From Prevotella sp. (lineage in GTDB: Bacteria; Bacteroidota; Bacteroidia; Bacteroidales; Bacteroidaceae): DNA of 45,503 nucleotides. Both the position numbers and the translations under genes were made by a program. The notes beneath the pieces were generated by a model. That model did not search any database and was not told where the DNA came from. It was given only the letters and a program-made list of their open reading frames with translations. Where the stretch lies: positions 1-45,503 of the forward strand of contig JAGBJJ010000035.1 of assembly GCA_017934525.1 (NCBI GenBank). Direction: 5' to 3'. Shown here piece by piece: positions 30,536-38,948 of the stretch. Position 1 is the stretch's first letter, and the number at the start of each line of letters is the position of its first letter.

Positions 30536-32667
30536 TTCTTCTCTAAGTTATAACGTAGTCCAATATAGAATAGTGGTCCGTGGACAGGCCCCCAGACAAG
30601 CGTGGCATCGAAAGCCTCGCCCCAAGGGTCGTCGGCTCCTCTGACGGGATTCTTCTGGCGGAAGTTCGTCAGGTTCTCGCCGCCCACGTACACAGAGATG
30701 TTGCGGAAGTCGCGCGTCACCTGAGCCTGCAGCTGCTCGTAGGCATGGAAACGCTCATGGCCTACGATGCGCCCGCCGCCGTTCAGCTGCAGCGTGGCGT
30801 CGAAGTGCCACAGTTGCAGGCCGGGGGCGAAGCTCAGTGAGAGCAGTCCTTTGTAGCGTGAGGTCAGTGGTCGCTCCAGTCGTTCGTGCTTGCCCGTCAG
30901 CATGTTGACATAGGTGCACTTCACGTCGTTCCAGCGCCAGGCGGCCGTCAGTGTCAGTCCTTCAGCAATGTTCATCGTGCCGTCCACCTGGATGGTGTGC
31001 GAGTAGCTGCGTCCGTGCAGGTTGCTCACGACGATGCGTGCCGGTATCTGTTGCAGGGCATCTCCCGTCGCGCTGTAGCCCTCCTGATAGTCCACCACGG
31101 TCTGTTCGCTGAAGTCGGTGTAATAGTATTCAGCATTCAACTTCAGTGTGCGGCCCCTCAGCGGGATGTTCCAGGCGGTGTTCAGCCCCATGTTCCAGGC
31201 TTCCTCTTGTTTCGGATGTTCCTTGAAGTATATACTGCGGCTGCTGGCCATCAGGAAATGGTTTTCTACATAGAAGTGGGGCGTACGGTAGCCTTTACCT
31301 GCCGACAGGCGCATCGTCAGCAGCTGGCTTGGTGCATAGCGCAGATGCAGTCGCGGCGTGACGAACCAGCCCCACACGTCGCTGTGGTCGCCGCGCAGTC
31401 CGGCCATCAGCGTCAGCTTTCCGGTGTTCAGCGTGTACTGGGCGTATCCGCCTGCCGTGGTCTCCTGCTCCTTTATCTGGCCTCTGTACCATTGGTCGGG
31501 GCGTACGGGTTCCAGCGTAGGAGTCGCAGTTCCCATGTAATATTTGTTGAAGGTCTGCTTGCTGTAGTAGTGGTTCAGTGTCGTGCCCACCGACAGCTGA
31601 TGATGCTCGCCGAGGTTCGTCTCATACATCAGCTGGGTGTTGAGTGTCTTCTCGTTGTTGCCGTATTGTTGCAAGCCATACTCCGCGTCCTGCAGGTGCA
31701 GCGAGCCGTTGGCCATCAGGGCTAAGTTCGACTGACGCTCGGCGCTGAGAATGAACGCGTGCTTCATGTAGCCCTCGTAGCGGTCGGCCTCAGTATTGAT
31801 AGTGTAGAGGGGAAGAAAAGCTGCGTGTTGCGTCCCTCCGTGTATGTGCTCCGTCTGGCCGCCCGTGCGCTTGTCCTTCAGTGCCGACAGGCCGGCGTGC
31901 ATCAGGTAGCGACCGGTCACCAGCTTCCAGCGATTTGACAGGTGATATTGTTCGCGCTTAGGCATGTCGAGAAAACCGTCGCCGTTGTCGTCGTGGTTGG
32001 CGAAGCTCTTCTCGGCGTGGCCTAAGATGATGGTCGACAGTTGCGGCGAGAGGTGAATATTGCCGCTGACGTTAGCCTCCAGGCGTGCCTTGCTGTCGGC
32101 ATAGAGGTTGGCGTTCAGCTGCTCGGTGTCGTTAGGCTTCAGGAATTCAATGTCAATCTGGCCAGTCATCGACTCATAGCCGTTCTTCACCGTCGAGGCG
32201 CCCTTCGACACCTGGATGCTCTGCATCCATGGGCCGGGCACGTAGTCGAGCGAGTAGGGCAGGGCTGCCCCCTGCAGGTTGGGCAGTTGTTCGGTGAGCA
32301 TCTGCACGTAGGTGCCGCTCAGTCCCAGCAGCTTGATTTGCTTTGCCCCTGTGGCAGCGTCGCTATAGCTCACGTCGACCGAGGGATTGGTGGTGAAGCT
32401 CTCGCCTAAGTTGCAGCAGGCGGCCTTGAAGAGCTCCTGCCGTCCGATGCTGACGCCGTTCATGGCGCCACCCATCCGCCGGGTGGTTGCCCCAGAGGTC
32501 ACGGTGACTTCCCTGACCATGGCTTCCTTGTCAATGCTGTCGCCCCGTTCGCTCGGTGCCGTTGCATTGGCAGAGTCGCCGCGCCTGTCCGTGGTCTGTG
32601 CTGTCGTCCCAATAGATGTGATAAGGTACAGCCCCAGGCATCCTACAAACCTCTTTTCCAGTTTCAT
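30532..32667 (-). CDS. TonB-dependent receptor coupled to an HMA protein
   Basis: A 711-residue outer-membrane receptor, started at 32667 (MKLEKRFVG) so that a signal peptide (about 1-23) is N-terminal. A TonB-box-like VREVTVTSG is followed by the plug domain (about 60-180, with LLGLSGTYVQMLTEQLPN and VSKGASTVKNGYESMTGQI) and a 22-strand barrel. An EF-hand-like loop HDDNGDGFLD (positions 31966-31995) lies in the barrel part and probably binds calcium. It is followed without a gap by an HMA protein with a Cu(I)-type CxxC, so copper or another soft metal is the best guess for the ligand. Gap to the leucine-rich repeat gene upstream is 22 bp. Confidence 0.88.
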   Translation of the reverse strand: MKLEKRFVGCLGLYLITSIGTTAQTTDRRGDSANATAPSERGDSIDKEAMVREVTVTSGATTRRMGGAMNGVSIGRQELFKAACCNLGESFTTNPSVDVSYSDAATGAKQIKLLGLSGTYVQMLTEQLPNLQGAALPYSLDYVPGPWMQSIQVSKGASTVKNGYESMTGQIDIEFLKPNDTEQLNANLYADSKARLEANVSGNIHLSPQLSTIILGHAEKSFANHDDNGDGFLDMPKREQYHLSNRWKLVTGRYLMHAGLSALKDKRTGGQTEHIHGGTQHAAFLPLYTINTEADRYEGYMKHAFILSAERQSNLALMANGSLHLQDAEYGLQQYGNNEKTLNTQLMYETNLGEHHQLSVGTTLNHYYSKQTFNKYYMGTATPTLEPVRPDQWYRGQIKEQETTAGGYAQYTLNTGKLTLMAGLRGDHSDVWGWFVTPRLHLRYAPSQLLTMRLSAGKGYRTPHFYVENHFLMASSRSIYFKEHPKQEEAWNMGLNTAWNIPLRGRTLKLNAEYYYTDFSEQTVVDYQEGYSATGDALQQIPARIVVSNLHGRSYSHTIQVDGTMNIAEGLTLTAAWRWNDVKCTYVNMLTGKHERLERPLTSRYKGLLSLSFAPGLQLWHFDATLQLNGGGRIVGHERFHAYEQLQAQVTRDFRNISVYVGGENLTNFRQKNPVRGADDPWGEAFDATLVWGPVHGPLFYIGLRYNLEKK

Positions 32668-32689
32668 AGATTCCTTTCTCCAAAGACTC

Positions 32690-34438
32690 TTACATCTGCT
32701 CCACAATCTGCGGCATCTTGCCCCACGACTTGTCGTTGCGGTAGTTGCTTCTTGAGCCTTTCGGCACGATGATGCGGCAGGCACTCATCACCACGCCCTT
32801 GAACGTGCTGTGAGTGAACGATGGCGGCAGCGGTGAACCGAGCACCAGCTCGCGCAGCGACACACACTTGGTGAAGGCGTTGCCGCCTATCTTCTTCATG
32901 GCGGCCGGCAGCTCTACGCGCGTCAGTCCGCTGCATTCGCGGAACGAGCCGCTGCCGATGGTGGTGCATGCGGCCGGCACGACGAGTGAAGTGAGCGACA
33001 CACATTTCTCGAAAGCGTTATCGCCGATGCTCGTCACCGATATGGGCAGGCTGATGTCCTGCAGCGAAGCGCACTCCTGGAAGGCATTGTCGCCGATGCT
33101 CTTCACCGACACGGGCAGAAGCACCACGCGCAGCGAGTGGCAGTAGCGGAACAAATCGCTCTCGAGCTTCTCTACGAAGCCCAGTATGTTGACGCTGTCA
33201 AGCGACGTGCAGTTCTCGAAGGTGTCGCTGCCCAACTGCTTCACCAGGTTGGGTATGGTGATATGCTTCAGACTGGCGCAGCCCTCGAAGGCATGGTCGT
33301 TGATGCGCGTTACGTTTTCAGGCAGGTCGATGGCTGCCATCGACTTACATTCAAAGAAAGCCTTCGTGCCGATGGCCTTCACGGTGGAAGGCAGTGACAC
33401 CGTAGCCAGGTTGGTGCATCCGGCAAACGTCTCGCTGCCGATGGTCTGCACGTTGCCGTCGATGGCGACGTTGGTCAGTCCGCTGCAGTCCATGAAGGCT
33501 GCATTACCTATGCGGTCGGCACTCTCTATCTCCACAGAGCCTAAGTTGGAGCATCCCTTGAAGGCATTGCTGCCAATGCGTATGGCGGTGGCCATTTCGA
33601 TGGCGCGCAGGTTGATGCAGCCCTCGAAGGCGCTGTTGCCTATCTCGACGATGTGGTCGGGCATCTGTATCGACTCCATGGCGGCGCAGTTCTTGAAGGC
33701 ATCGTTGCCGATGACCGTCACCGACTGCGGCAGCGCCAGCTCGCGCAGCTGGCTGCATCCGGCAAAGGTGGCATTGCTGATGCGGGTAATCTCGCAGTCG
33801 AGCGCCACCCTCGTCAGGCTGGAGCAGTTGGCAAAGGCGTTGACGTCGATGAGACTGACCCCCTCGGGAATGTCGATGGCACCGAGTGCCGTGCAGCCGT
33901 CGAAGGCATGGTTCTCGATGGCTGTCAGGTCGGCCGGCAGCTTGATGTCCCTGAGACTGCTGCATCCGTTGAAGGCATAGTCGGCAATGAGCGTGGTGCC
34001 GTCAGGTATGACCACCTCCTTCAGGCTGACGCATCCGCTGAAGCAGCTGCGGCTCACCTCCTGTGTGCCGTTGGGCAGCACGACGCGTTCCAGGGCTTTG
34101 CAGTTGAGGAACATGGCGGCCGGCAGCACGTCGGCGCGTGTGCGGAAGCTGCCCTTGCCCTCGGCGATGGTGGCCTCCGACAGGTCGAGGGCCGTGAGCA
34201 CCTGGTCAGTGGGTTTCTTGGCTTTCAGCCGGTTGGTGATGAGCTGTATCACTTTCAGGTCGCTGCCGTTCAGCGGGCCGCATATCTTCAGGTCCTGCAT
34301 GGTGTAGCGTACGCTGTCGGGCAGCATCTTGGCAAGCTGTCCCACCGAGTCGGTGGTGACGGTCATCTGCTGTGCAAGGCAGAGGGTGAGCTGGCAGACG
34401 ATGGCCGTGAGGCTTGCCAGCAGTCGTTTCTTGTTCAT
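32690..34438 (-). CDS. BspA-like leucine-rich repeat secreted protein
   Basis: A 582-residue secreted protein, started at 34438 (MNKKRLLASLTA) to place the signal peptide at the N-terminus. After a lead-in region it carries about 19 LRR_5 repeats of roughly 23 residues (pattern AFxxCxxLxxVxLPxxVxxIG), the Treponema pallidum/BspA type. It ends without a sorting tail or membrane segment. Proteins of this kind bind host proteins or other bacteria in Tannerella and Prevotella. It lies 32 bp downstream of trmB and 22 bp upstream of a TonB receptor, an odd place for an adhesin. Confidence 0.9.
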   Translation of the reverse strand: MNKKRLLASLTAIVCQLTLCLAQQMTVTTDSVGQLAKMLPDSVRYTMQDLKICGPLNGSDLKVIQLITNRLKAKKPTDQVLTALDLSEATIAEGKGSFRTRADVLPAAMFLNCKALERVVLPNGTQEVSRSCFSGCVSLKEVVIPDGTTLIADYAFNGCSSLRDIKLPADLTAIENHAFDGCTALGAIDIPEGVSLIDVNAFANCSSLTRVALDCEITRISNATFAGCSQLRELALPQSVTVIGNDAFKNCAAMESIQMPDHIVEIGNSAFEGCINLRAIEMATAIRIGSNAFKGCSNLGSVEIESADRIGNAAFMDCSGLTNVAIDGNVQTIGSETFAGCTNLATVSLPSTVKAIGTKAFFECKSMAAIDLPENVTRINDHAFEGCASLKHITIPNLVKQLGSDTFENCTSLDSVNILGFVEKLESDLFRYCHSLRVVLLPVSVKSIGDNAFQECASLQDISLPISVTSIGDNAFEKCVSLTSLVVPAACTTIGSGSFRECSGLTRVELPAAMKKIGGNAFTKCVSLRELVLGSPLPPSFTHSTFKGVVMSACRIIVPKGSRSNYRNDKSWGKMPQIVEQM

Positions 34439-34470
34439 GTGTATCTTCTTTTCTTTTCGGTATTCGGTAT

Positions 34471-35244
34471 TTATTTTGCGGTGTCGAGCGAGCTGCGCTT
34501 CGTGCGGTGGTAGCTGCGGTAGTCGTCGAGCGGAATCTCCACGTCGGGCTCGTGCAGCTGTGCGTCGTGGGGCAGCTGAAACTTGATGTACTTGATGTTG
34601 AGCCCGCGGGCCAGCCACATCGACTCATAATAGGTCTGTATGGCGGCGGCATGCTGCAGCTCACCCTGACCGGCGCCAGCCTCATGGTAGAGGTCGGTTG
34701 TCATGGCCGTCACGGGCAAGTGGTTCTTCTCCACCATCAGGCGGGTGTAGGTGAAGAGGAAGTTGGAGTCGGTCTTCAGGTGGATGATGCCGCGGTCTGT
34801 CAGGAAGCGGCGGTAGCGCTCCATGAAGTAGGTCGACGAGAGGCGCTTGCGCGGGTTCTTCATCTGCGGGTCGCTGAACGTGAGCCATATCTCGCTCACC
34901 TCATCGGGTCCGAAGAAACGGTCGATAATCTCAATGTTGGTGCGCAGGAAGGCCACGTTCTTCAGCCCTTGCTGCAGGGCCAGTGTGGCGCCGGTCCACA
35001 TGCGTGCCCCCTTGATGTCTACTCCCACGAAGTTGACGTCGGGATAGAGCTTGGCCAGCTCCACCGTATATTCGCCCTTGCCGCACCCCAGTTCCAGCAC
35101 GATGGGGTTGGCGTTGCCGAAGTATTGTTCGCCCCAATGGCCGCGCATGTCGAACGGAACGTCGCTCACCACCGAATAGGGGTACTGAAACACGTTCTCG
35201 TAAGTCTCCATGTCGGCAAACTTAGCCAGTTTTCCTTTGCTCAT
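34471..35244 (-). CDS. trmB: tRNA (guanine-N7-)-methyltransferase
   Basis: A 257-residue SAM-dependent enzyme that methylates G46 in the tRNA variable loop. [11 protein letters not shown] is the SAM-binding motif I, FVGVDIKG and FLRTNIEI follow, and [13 protein letters not shown] is the catalytic region typical of TrmB (usually PDPWxKxRHxKRR). Length is slightly above average. It has its own promoter and heads a same-strand run of five genes ending in mrp. Confidence 0.93.
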   Translation of the reverse strand: MSKGKLAKFADMETYENVFQYPYSVVSDVPFDMRGHWGEQYFGNANPIVLELGCGKGEYTVELAKLYPDVNFVGVDIKGARMWTGATLALQQGLKNVAFLRTNIEIIDRFFGPDEVSEIWLTFSDPQMKNPRKRLSSTYFMERYRRFLTDRGIIHLKTDSNFLFTYTRLMVEKNHLPVTAMTTDLYHEAGAGQGELQHAAAIQTYYESMWLARGLNIKYIKFQLPHDAQLHEPDVEIPLDDYRSYHRTKRSSLDTAK

Positions 35245-35266
35245 AGTTCTGAATAATATCAGCCTG

Positions 35267-35297
35267 CAAAGTTACGAAAAAGAATTTGTATGGCCAA
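35267..35297 (-). promoter_or_regulatory. Promoter of the trmB operon
   Basis: TTG (35297-35295), 20 bp, TAACTTTG (35274-35267) on the minus strand, 23 bases before the trmB ATG. Confidence 0.7.
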
Positions 35298-35361
35298 AAA
35301 CTAACCGAATATTTCAACGTTTTCTAACAAATGTCGGCACGTAGGGAGAAAGTGGAAGGCA

Positions 35362-35412
35362 GAAAGAAAAATGAGTGCCGCGTCTGGGTCAACTGGCTCA
35401 GGCGCGGCACTC
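35362..35412 (-). terminator. Rho-independent terminator of the serpin gene
   Basis: On the minus strand a perfect 10-bp GC-rich stem (35412-35403 with 35382-35373) extends inward by six more pairs, including two wobbles, to a loop of eight. It is followed by ATTTTTCTTTC. The serpin stop codon is 12 bp upstream. Confidence 0.85.
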
Positions 35413-35423
35413 TTAGCGTAGAA

Positions 35424-36698
35424 TCACTTCCCGTTGTATTTGCCCATGAAGAAAATGGCTCCAGTGGACTGCTGGTAAATGATGTAGACAAACGGCGACC
35501 GGGCATGGAACAGACGAATGTCTGGTTGTTCTTCACCTGAAGAAGAATATCTCCATGTGGAGGTGATAGCTGCTGCCTCCGTGCCATCCTCGTCGACCTC
35601 GATGGCAGCGACGTGTTTGATGTCGTCGACAGACGTATTGCCGTTAGCAGCGTCATACATCGGCGAGAAGTCGGCATCAGAGGAAAACATGGTGTTGATG
35701 CCCAGGTCGTTGAGTATCGGTCTCAGGAATTCATCTGTCTTTGCCGAGAAGACGGGCATCAGGATGTCTGCATAGGTCGTGACCATGTTTTTCCTGATGT
35801 CGTCGAACCGGCTTCCCGACAGCGAGCCGATGAGGTTGTCAATATTCCCCGATGCAGGCATGGCCAGCAGCATCTGGTAGTTGCCGTCGCCATAAGGCAT
35901 GCTGATGGCTTTCACTTCGCTGTCTTGCATGAACAGCACCTCGTCGGTCTTTCTCATCATGGGTATCAGTTGCCTTGATTCGTCGGCCTTGGTGAAGTAC
36001 AGCTTCTGGGTGTTTCTTTCATCGAAAGCTCTGGACCATGGGCCACTGAAGTAGGTGCAGCTCAGCAGTACGTTGGGCCAAGTGGCATCGAGATTGTTTT
36101 CAAGTCCGATGCTGTTAATCATGCCGTGGCTGCTGGCCTCGCACCATTCGTTGATGCGCTTTACCGTAGCCTGTGTCTTGCTGAAGTCGCAGTACTCCAC
36201 CAGAGCCTTAAAGTAGTCTTGCAGGTTGGTCTTGTAGGCTTTCGACAGTGTGACGGGGAAGAGCGTGTTGCCGAAGAAAGCGTCGTTTATCTCAAGCTTC
36301 ACGTCTTTATCAACGTTTGGTGCATTCAGGATGATGTTGGCGTAGAAGGTGTTCAGTATCTGCCGGTTCTTTCCTGTGGCCCCCAGGGCGTTGATTATCT
36401 CGGCGCGGGTGGCGCCGTCGGCACCATCGGCGACCATGCCCAGCAGGAAGCTGATGCTCATCGGCGAGAACACGAACCCGTCTTTCTTCGTGTCATTGAA
36501 TTTTTGCATGGTGCGGAAGGCAAAGTCGTTGCCTTTGGCCACCAGCTGTTTCTGCGTTGTGGTCAGCTGTATCTCGCCGGGTGTCAGCTGCACCATAATG
36601 TCATCGACAGAGCTGTTGTTGTCGTCGTCGGAACTGCAGCCCGCGGCAAGCATGCCAAGCGTGAATAACGCAAGTGTTGTCTTGAAAAGTTTATGCAT
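35424..36698 (-). CDS. Serpin (serine/cysteine protease inhibitor) lipoprotein
   Basis: A 424-residue lipoprotein: signal peptide with lipobox LAAGC (Cys21), Ser/Asp tether, then one complete serpin domain. FVFSPMSISFLLGMVADGADGATRAEI and the C-terminal SPFVYIIYQQSTGAIFFMGKY are serpin hallmarks, and the hinge GTEAAAITS has the small residues needed for loop insertion, so it should be an active inhibitor. By spacing from the hinge the cleaved bond falls near TWRYSSS, with Arg or Tyr as possible P1. Bacterial serpins such as miropin of Tannerella protect the producer from host or own proteases. It has its own terminator and a weak promoter. Confidence 0.92.
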   Translation of the reverse strand: MHKLFKTTLALFTLGMLAAGCSSDDDNNSSVDDIMVQLTPGEIQLTTTQKQLVAKGNDFAFRTMQKFNDTKKDGFVFSPMSISFLLGMVADGADGATRAEIINALGATGKNRQILNTFYANIILNAPNVDKDVKLEINDAFFGNTLFPVTLSKAYKTNLQDYFKALVEYCDFSKTQATVKRINEWCEASSHGMINSIGLENNLDATWPNVLLSCTYFSGPWSRAFDERNTQKLYFTKADESRQLIPMMRKTDEVLFMQDSEVKAISMPYGDGNYQMLLAMPASGNIDNLIGSLSGSRFDDIRKNMVTTYADILMPVFSAKTDEFLRPILNDLGINTMFSSDADFSPMYDAANGNTSVDDIKHVAAIEVDEDGTEAAAITSTWRYSSSGEEQPDIRLFHARSPFVYIIYQQSTGAIFFMGKYNGK

Positions 36699-36736
36699 AG
36701 TAGTTAAGTTTAGAAATATGTTCTTGTTAGCTTTTG

Positions 36737-36744
36737 CAAAAATA
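36737..36744 (-). promoter_or_regulatory. Weak -7 element of the serpin gene
   Basis: TATTTTTG on the minus strand, 38 bases before the serpin ATG. No TTG is present at the expected distance. The remaining 140 bases up to 36883 hold nothing else I recognise. Confidence 0.45.
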
Positions 36745-36883
36745 AATAAAATATAAAAGCGGAGGACGTGCAGGAATGTTTTTTTATGCTATATTAACAT
36801 GTGCAGGCTGCTTTTAACTTTTTAAAATGCCGTTGCGACGTCGTTCTGCCGTCAGGCTGACAGGTGGTCCGTGCCGCTGAGAT

Positions 36884-37288
36884 TCACACTCCCAGCAAGT
36901 TGCGCAGCACGAACCATGCGACGATGCCGGCGGCCAGCGACATGGTGGCCGTGCGGCCCTCTACTGCCTGGCGCAGACGCAGCTGCACCGGGCCCGTAAG
37001 CACCAGGCGCTCAAGGGCGAACAGTATGACATAGATGGCAACCAGCGGCAGAAAGGCGTTGTAGCCGACGGCCTCACCCACATGGCCGTTGGTCAGGGCA
37101 TGCACAAAGCGCTGCATGCCGCAGCCCGGACAGCTGAGCCCCGTCAGCCGATGGAACAGGCAGGGCGGAAATAACGGATACTCCATAGGGTTGAACCTAC
37201 GGAGTATCGTTATGACTGCAATAACGACTGCTATTGCAAGAGTTAGTCTCAGTTTCAAAATGCGGTGGTGCTTATTGCAAGTTCTCAA
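36884..37288 (-). CDS. DUF2752 small membrane protein
   Basis: A 134-residue inner-membrane protein. PPCLFHRLTGLSCPGCGMQRFVHAL contains the CPGCGMxR signature of DUF2752; three hydrophobic segments surround it. The only starts are TTG codons: 37288, overlapping the CD225 gene by 17 bp, or 37258. Function is unknown. DUF2752 and CD225 genes are often neighbours, as here, which suggests they act together in the membrane. Confidence 0.82.
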   Translation of the reverse strand: MRTCNKHHRILKLRLTLAIAVVIAVITILRRFNPMEYPLFPPCLFHRLTGLSCPGCGMQRFVHALTNGHVGEAVGYNAFLPLVAIYVILFALERLVLTGPVQLRLRQAVEGRTATMSLAAGIVAWFVLRNLLGV

Positions 37289-37598
37289 GCATCCGCATGT
37301 AGCCCTCTACGCCACCCATGGCGAAGAACATCACGGTCTGGATGATGGTACATACGGCCATGACGCCGATGGCAATCCAGGCGAACAGACCGGCGCGACG
37401 GCCCGACTGCTCGGCCAGTGCCTGCTGGCCCATTTGCTCGAACTTTCTCACATCGTTTGACTTCACCAGTGCGATGATGGCCAGCACGACAGAGAGAAGA
37501 TTGCAACACAGGATGGACAAAACCAGTGCGACGATGGCCAGCACCTTGTTGTCCTTGACGGGCATCATGCCCGCATTCTGATTCTGATAGTTTTCCAT
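37272..37598 (-). CDS. CD225/dispanin-type small membrane protein
   Basis: A 108-residue protein with an N-terminal polar stretch, then two membrane segments (about 19-43 and 72-95). LVLSILCCNLLSVVLAIIALVKSNDVRKF is the conserved CD225 block (first helix, loop and basic turn) shared with eukaryotic interferon-induced transmembrane proteins. Role in bacteria is unknown. It follows ilvE by 20 bp and overlaps the DUF2752 gene, so all three share a transcript. Confidence 0.85.
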   Translation of the reverse strand: MENYQNQNAGMMPVKDNKVLAIVALVLSILCCNLLSVVLAIIALVKSNDVRKFEQMGQQALAEQSGRRAGLFAWIAIGVMAVCTIIQTVMFFAMGGVEGYMRMLENLQ

Positions 37599-37618
37599 AT
37601 TATATAATTTTTTTTAAA

Positions 37619-38635
37619 CTACTCGATGACTACGCGTGTCCAGCCGTGCTTGTCCTCGATGGTGCCATACTGGATGCCGCGCAGCGTGTCGTAGAGCTTC
37701 TTCGAGATGGGGCCGGGCTCGGCGCCGAACTCATAGCGCTTGCCGTTCTCCAGGTCGTCGATGTAGCTGATGGGCGAGATGACGGCAGCCGTGCCGCAAG
37801 CACCTGCCTCCTCGAATGTGGCCAGCTCCTCCTCGGGGATGGGGCGACGCTCCACCTTCAGGCCCAGGTCCTCAGCAATCTGCATGAGCGAGCGGTTGGT
37901 GATAGAGGGCAGGATAGAGGTTGACTTCGGGGTGATGTAGGTGTTGTCCTTGATGCCGAAGAAGTTGGCGGCACCACACTCATCCATGTATTTCTTCTCC
38001 TTGGCGTCAACATAGAACTCAGCAGCGTAGCCCTTCTCGTGGGCAATCTGGTGAGCGCGCAGCGAAGCGGCATAGTTGCCACCCACCTTGAAGCAGCCGG
38101 TGCCGAGGGGAGCGGCGCGGTCGAACTCGCGGATGATGACGTAGGGGTTGGTCTGGAAACCTCCCTTGAAGTATGGTCCAACGGGCGTGACGAAGATGAG
38201 GAACAGGTATTCGTCGGTGGGAGCAACACCCACCTGGGGGCCTGTGCCGATGAGCAGCGGGCGCAGATAGAGCGTGGCACCGCTCTCGTAGGTAGGAATG
38301 AACTCCTGGTTGAGACGCACCACCTTCTCACACATCTCGATGAAGAGGTCGGTGGGCACTTTTGCCATGCAGATGCCGTCGGCCGTCTGCTGCAGGCGCT
38401 CGGCGTTAGCCTCGGGACGGAACAGGCGTACCTTGCCGTCGGGGCAGCGGTAAGCCTTCAGGCCTTCGAAGCCCTCCTGGCCGTAGTGCAGGCACGAAGC
38501 GGCCATGTGCATCTTGATGTACTCATCGGAGCAGACCTCAATCTCGCCCCACTTGCCATTGCGATAGTAGCAACGCACGTTGTAGTTGGTTGGCATGTAG
38601 CCAAAGGGAAGTTTTCCCCATTCAATGTTCTTCAT
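37619..38635 (-). CDS. ilvE: Branched-chain amino acid aminotransferase
   Basis: A 338-residue PLP-dependent class IV aminotransferase that interconverts Leu, Ile and Val with their 2-oxo acids, using glutamate. FKVGGNYAASL carries the PLP lysine (about Lys183), and ECGAANFFGI and SILPSITNRSLMQIAEDLG match the cofactor-binding loops. Length fits the eukaryote-like branch of the family. Cytoplasmic. It has a good promoter and is followed by CD225 and DUF2752 genes. Confidence 0.94.
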   Translation of the reverse strand: MKNIEWGKLPFGYMPTNYNVRCYYRNGKWGEIEVCSDEYIKMHMAASCLHYGQEGFEGLKAYRCPDGKVRLFRPEANAERLQQTADGICMAKVPTDLFIEMCEKVVRLNQEFIPTYESGATLYLRPLLIGTGPQVGVAPTDEYLFLIFVTPVGPYFKGGFQTNPYVIIREFDRAAPLGTGCFKVGGNYAASLRAHQIAHEKGYAAEFYVDAKEKKYMDECGAANFFGIKDNTYITPKSTSILPSITNRSLMQIAEDLGLKVERRPIPEEELATFEEAGACGTAAVISPISYIDDLENGKRYEFGAEPGPISKKLYDTLRGIQYGTIEDKHGWTRVVIE

Positions 38636-38686
38636 AATTATTTTAAAATAGGTTTAGATGTTGTTCTGTTGTTCTTAACCAAGATG

Positions 38687-38717
38687 CAAAGTTAGGCATA
38701 AATTCTGGAAGGAGCAA
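38687..38717 (-). promoter_or_regulatory. Promoter of the ilvE operon
   Basis: TTG (38717-38715), 20 bp, TAACTTTG (38694-38687) on the minus strand. The leader to the ilvE ATG is about 50 bases, the longest among the units here. Confidence 0.7.
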
Positions 38718-38729
38718 ATTTTTTAGTTC

Positions 38730-38912
38730 TTATTTACCTTTTTCGAGAATTTTCTGTATTTCAGCATCGGTTTTGGTCAGGCGGTCCTTGCATTTCGCAA
38801 TGAGCGTCTGGGCAGTTTTCAGTTGTGCGGCGAGCTCGTCAATGGAGTAATCGCCCTGTTCCATCTTCTGAACGATGGTTTCGAGTTGGCGGAGAGATTC
38901 TTCGTATGTCAT
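38730..38912 (-). CDS. xseB: Exodeoxyribonuclease VII small subunit
   Basis: A 60-residue protein with the XseB pattern: MTYEESLRQLETIVQKMEQG (first helix), then SIDELAAQLKTAQTLIAKCKDRL (second helix). Several copies join one XseA to form the enzyme that degrades single-stranded DNA. It starts 36 bp after xseA on the same strand. Confidence 0.93.
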   Translation of the reverse strand: MTYEESLRQLETIVQKMEQGDYSIDELAAQLKTAQTLIAKCKDRLTKTDAEIQKILEKGK

Positions 38913-38948
38913 TTTTAGTCGGGGGTATTTCGTTATGATGTTATTACG

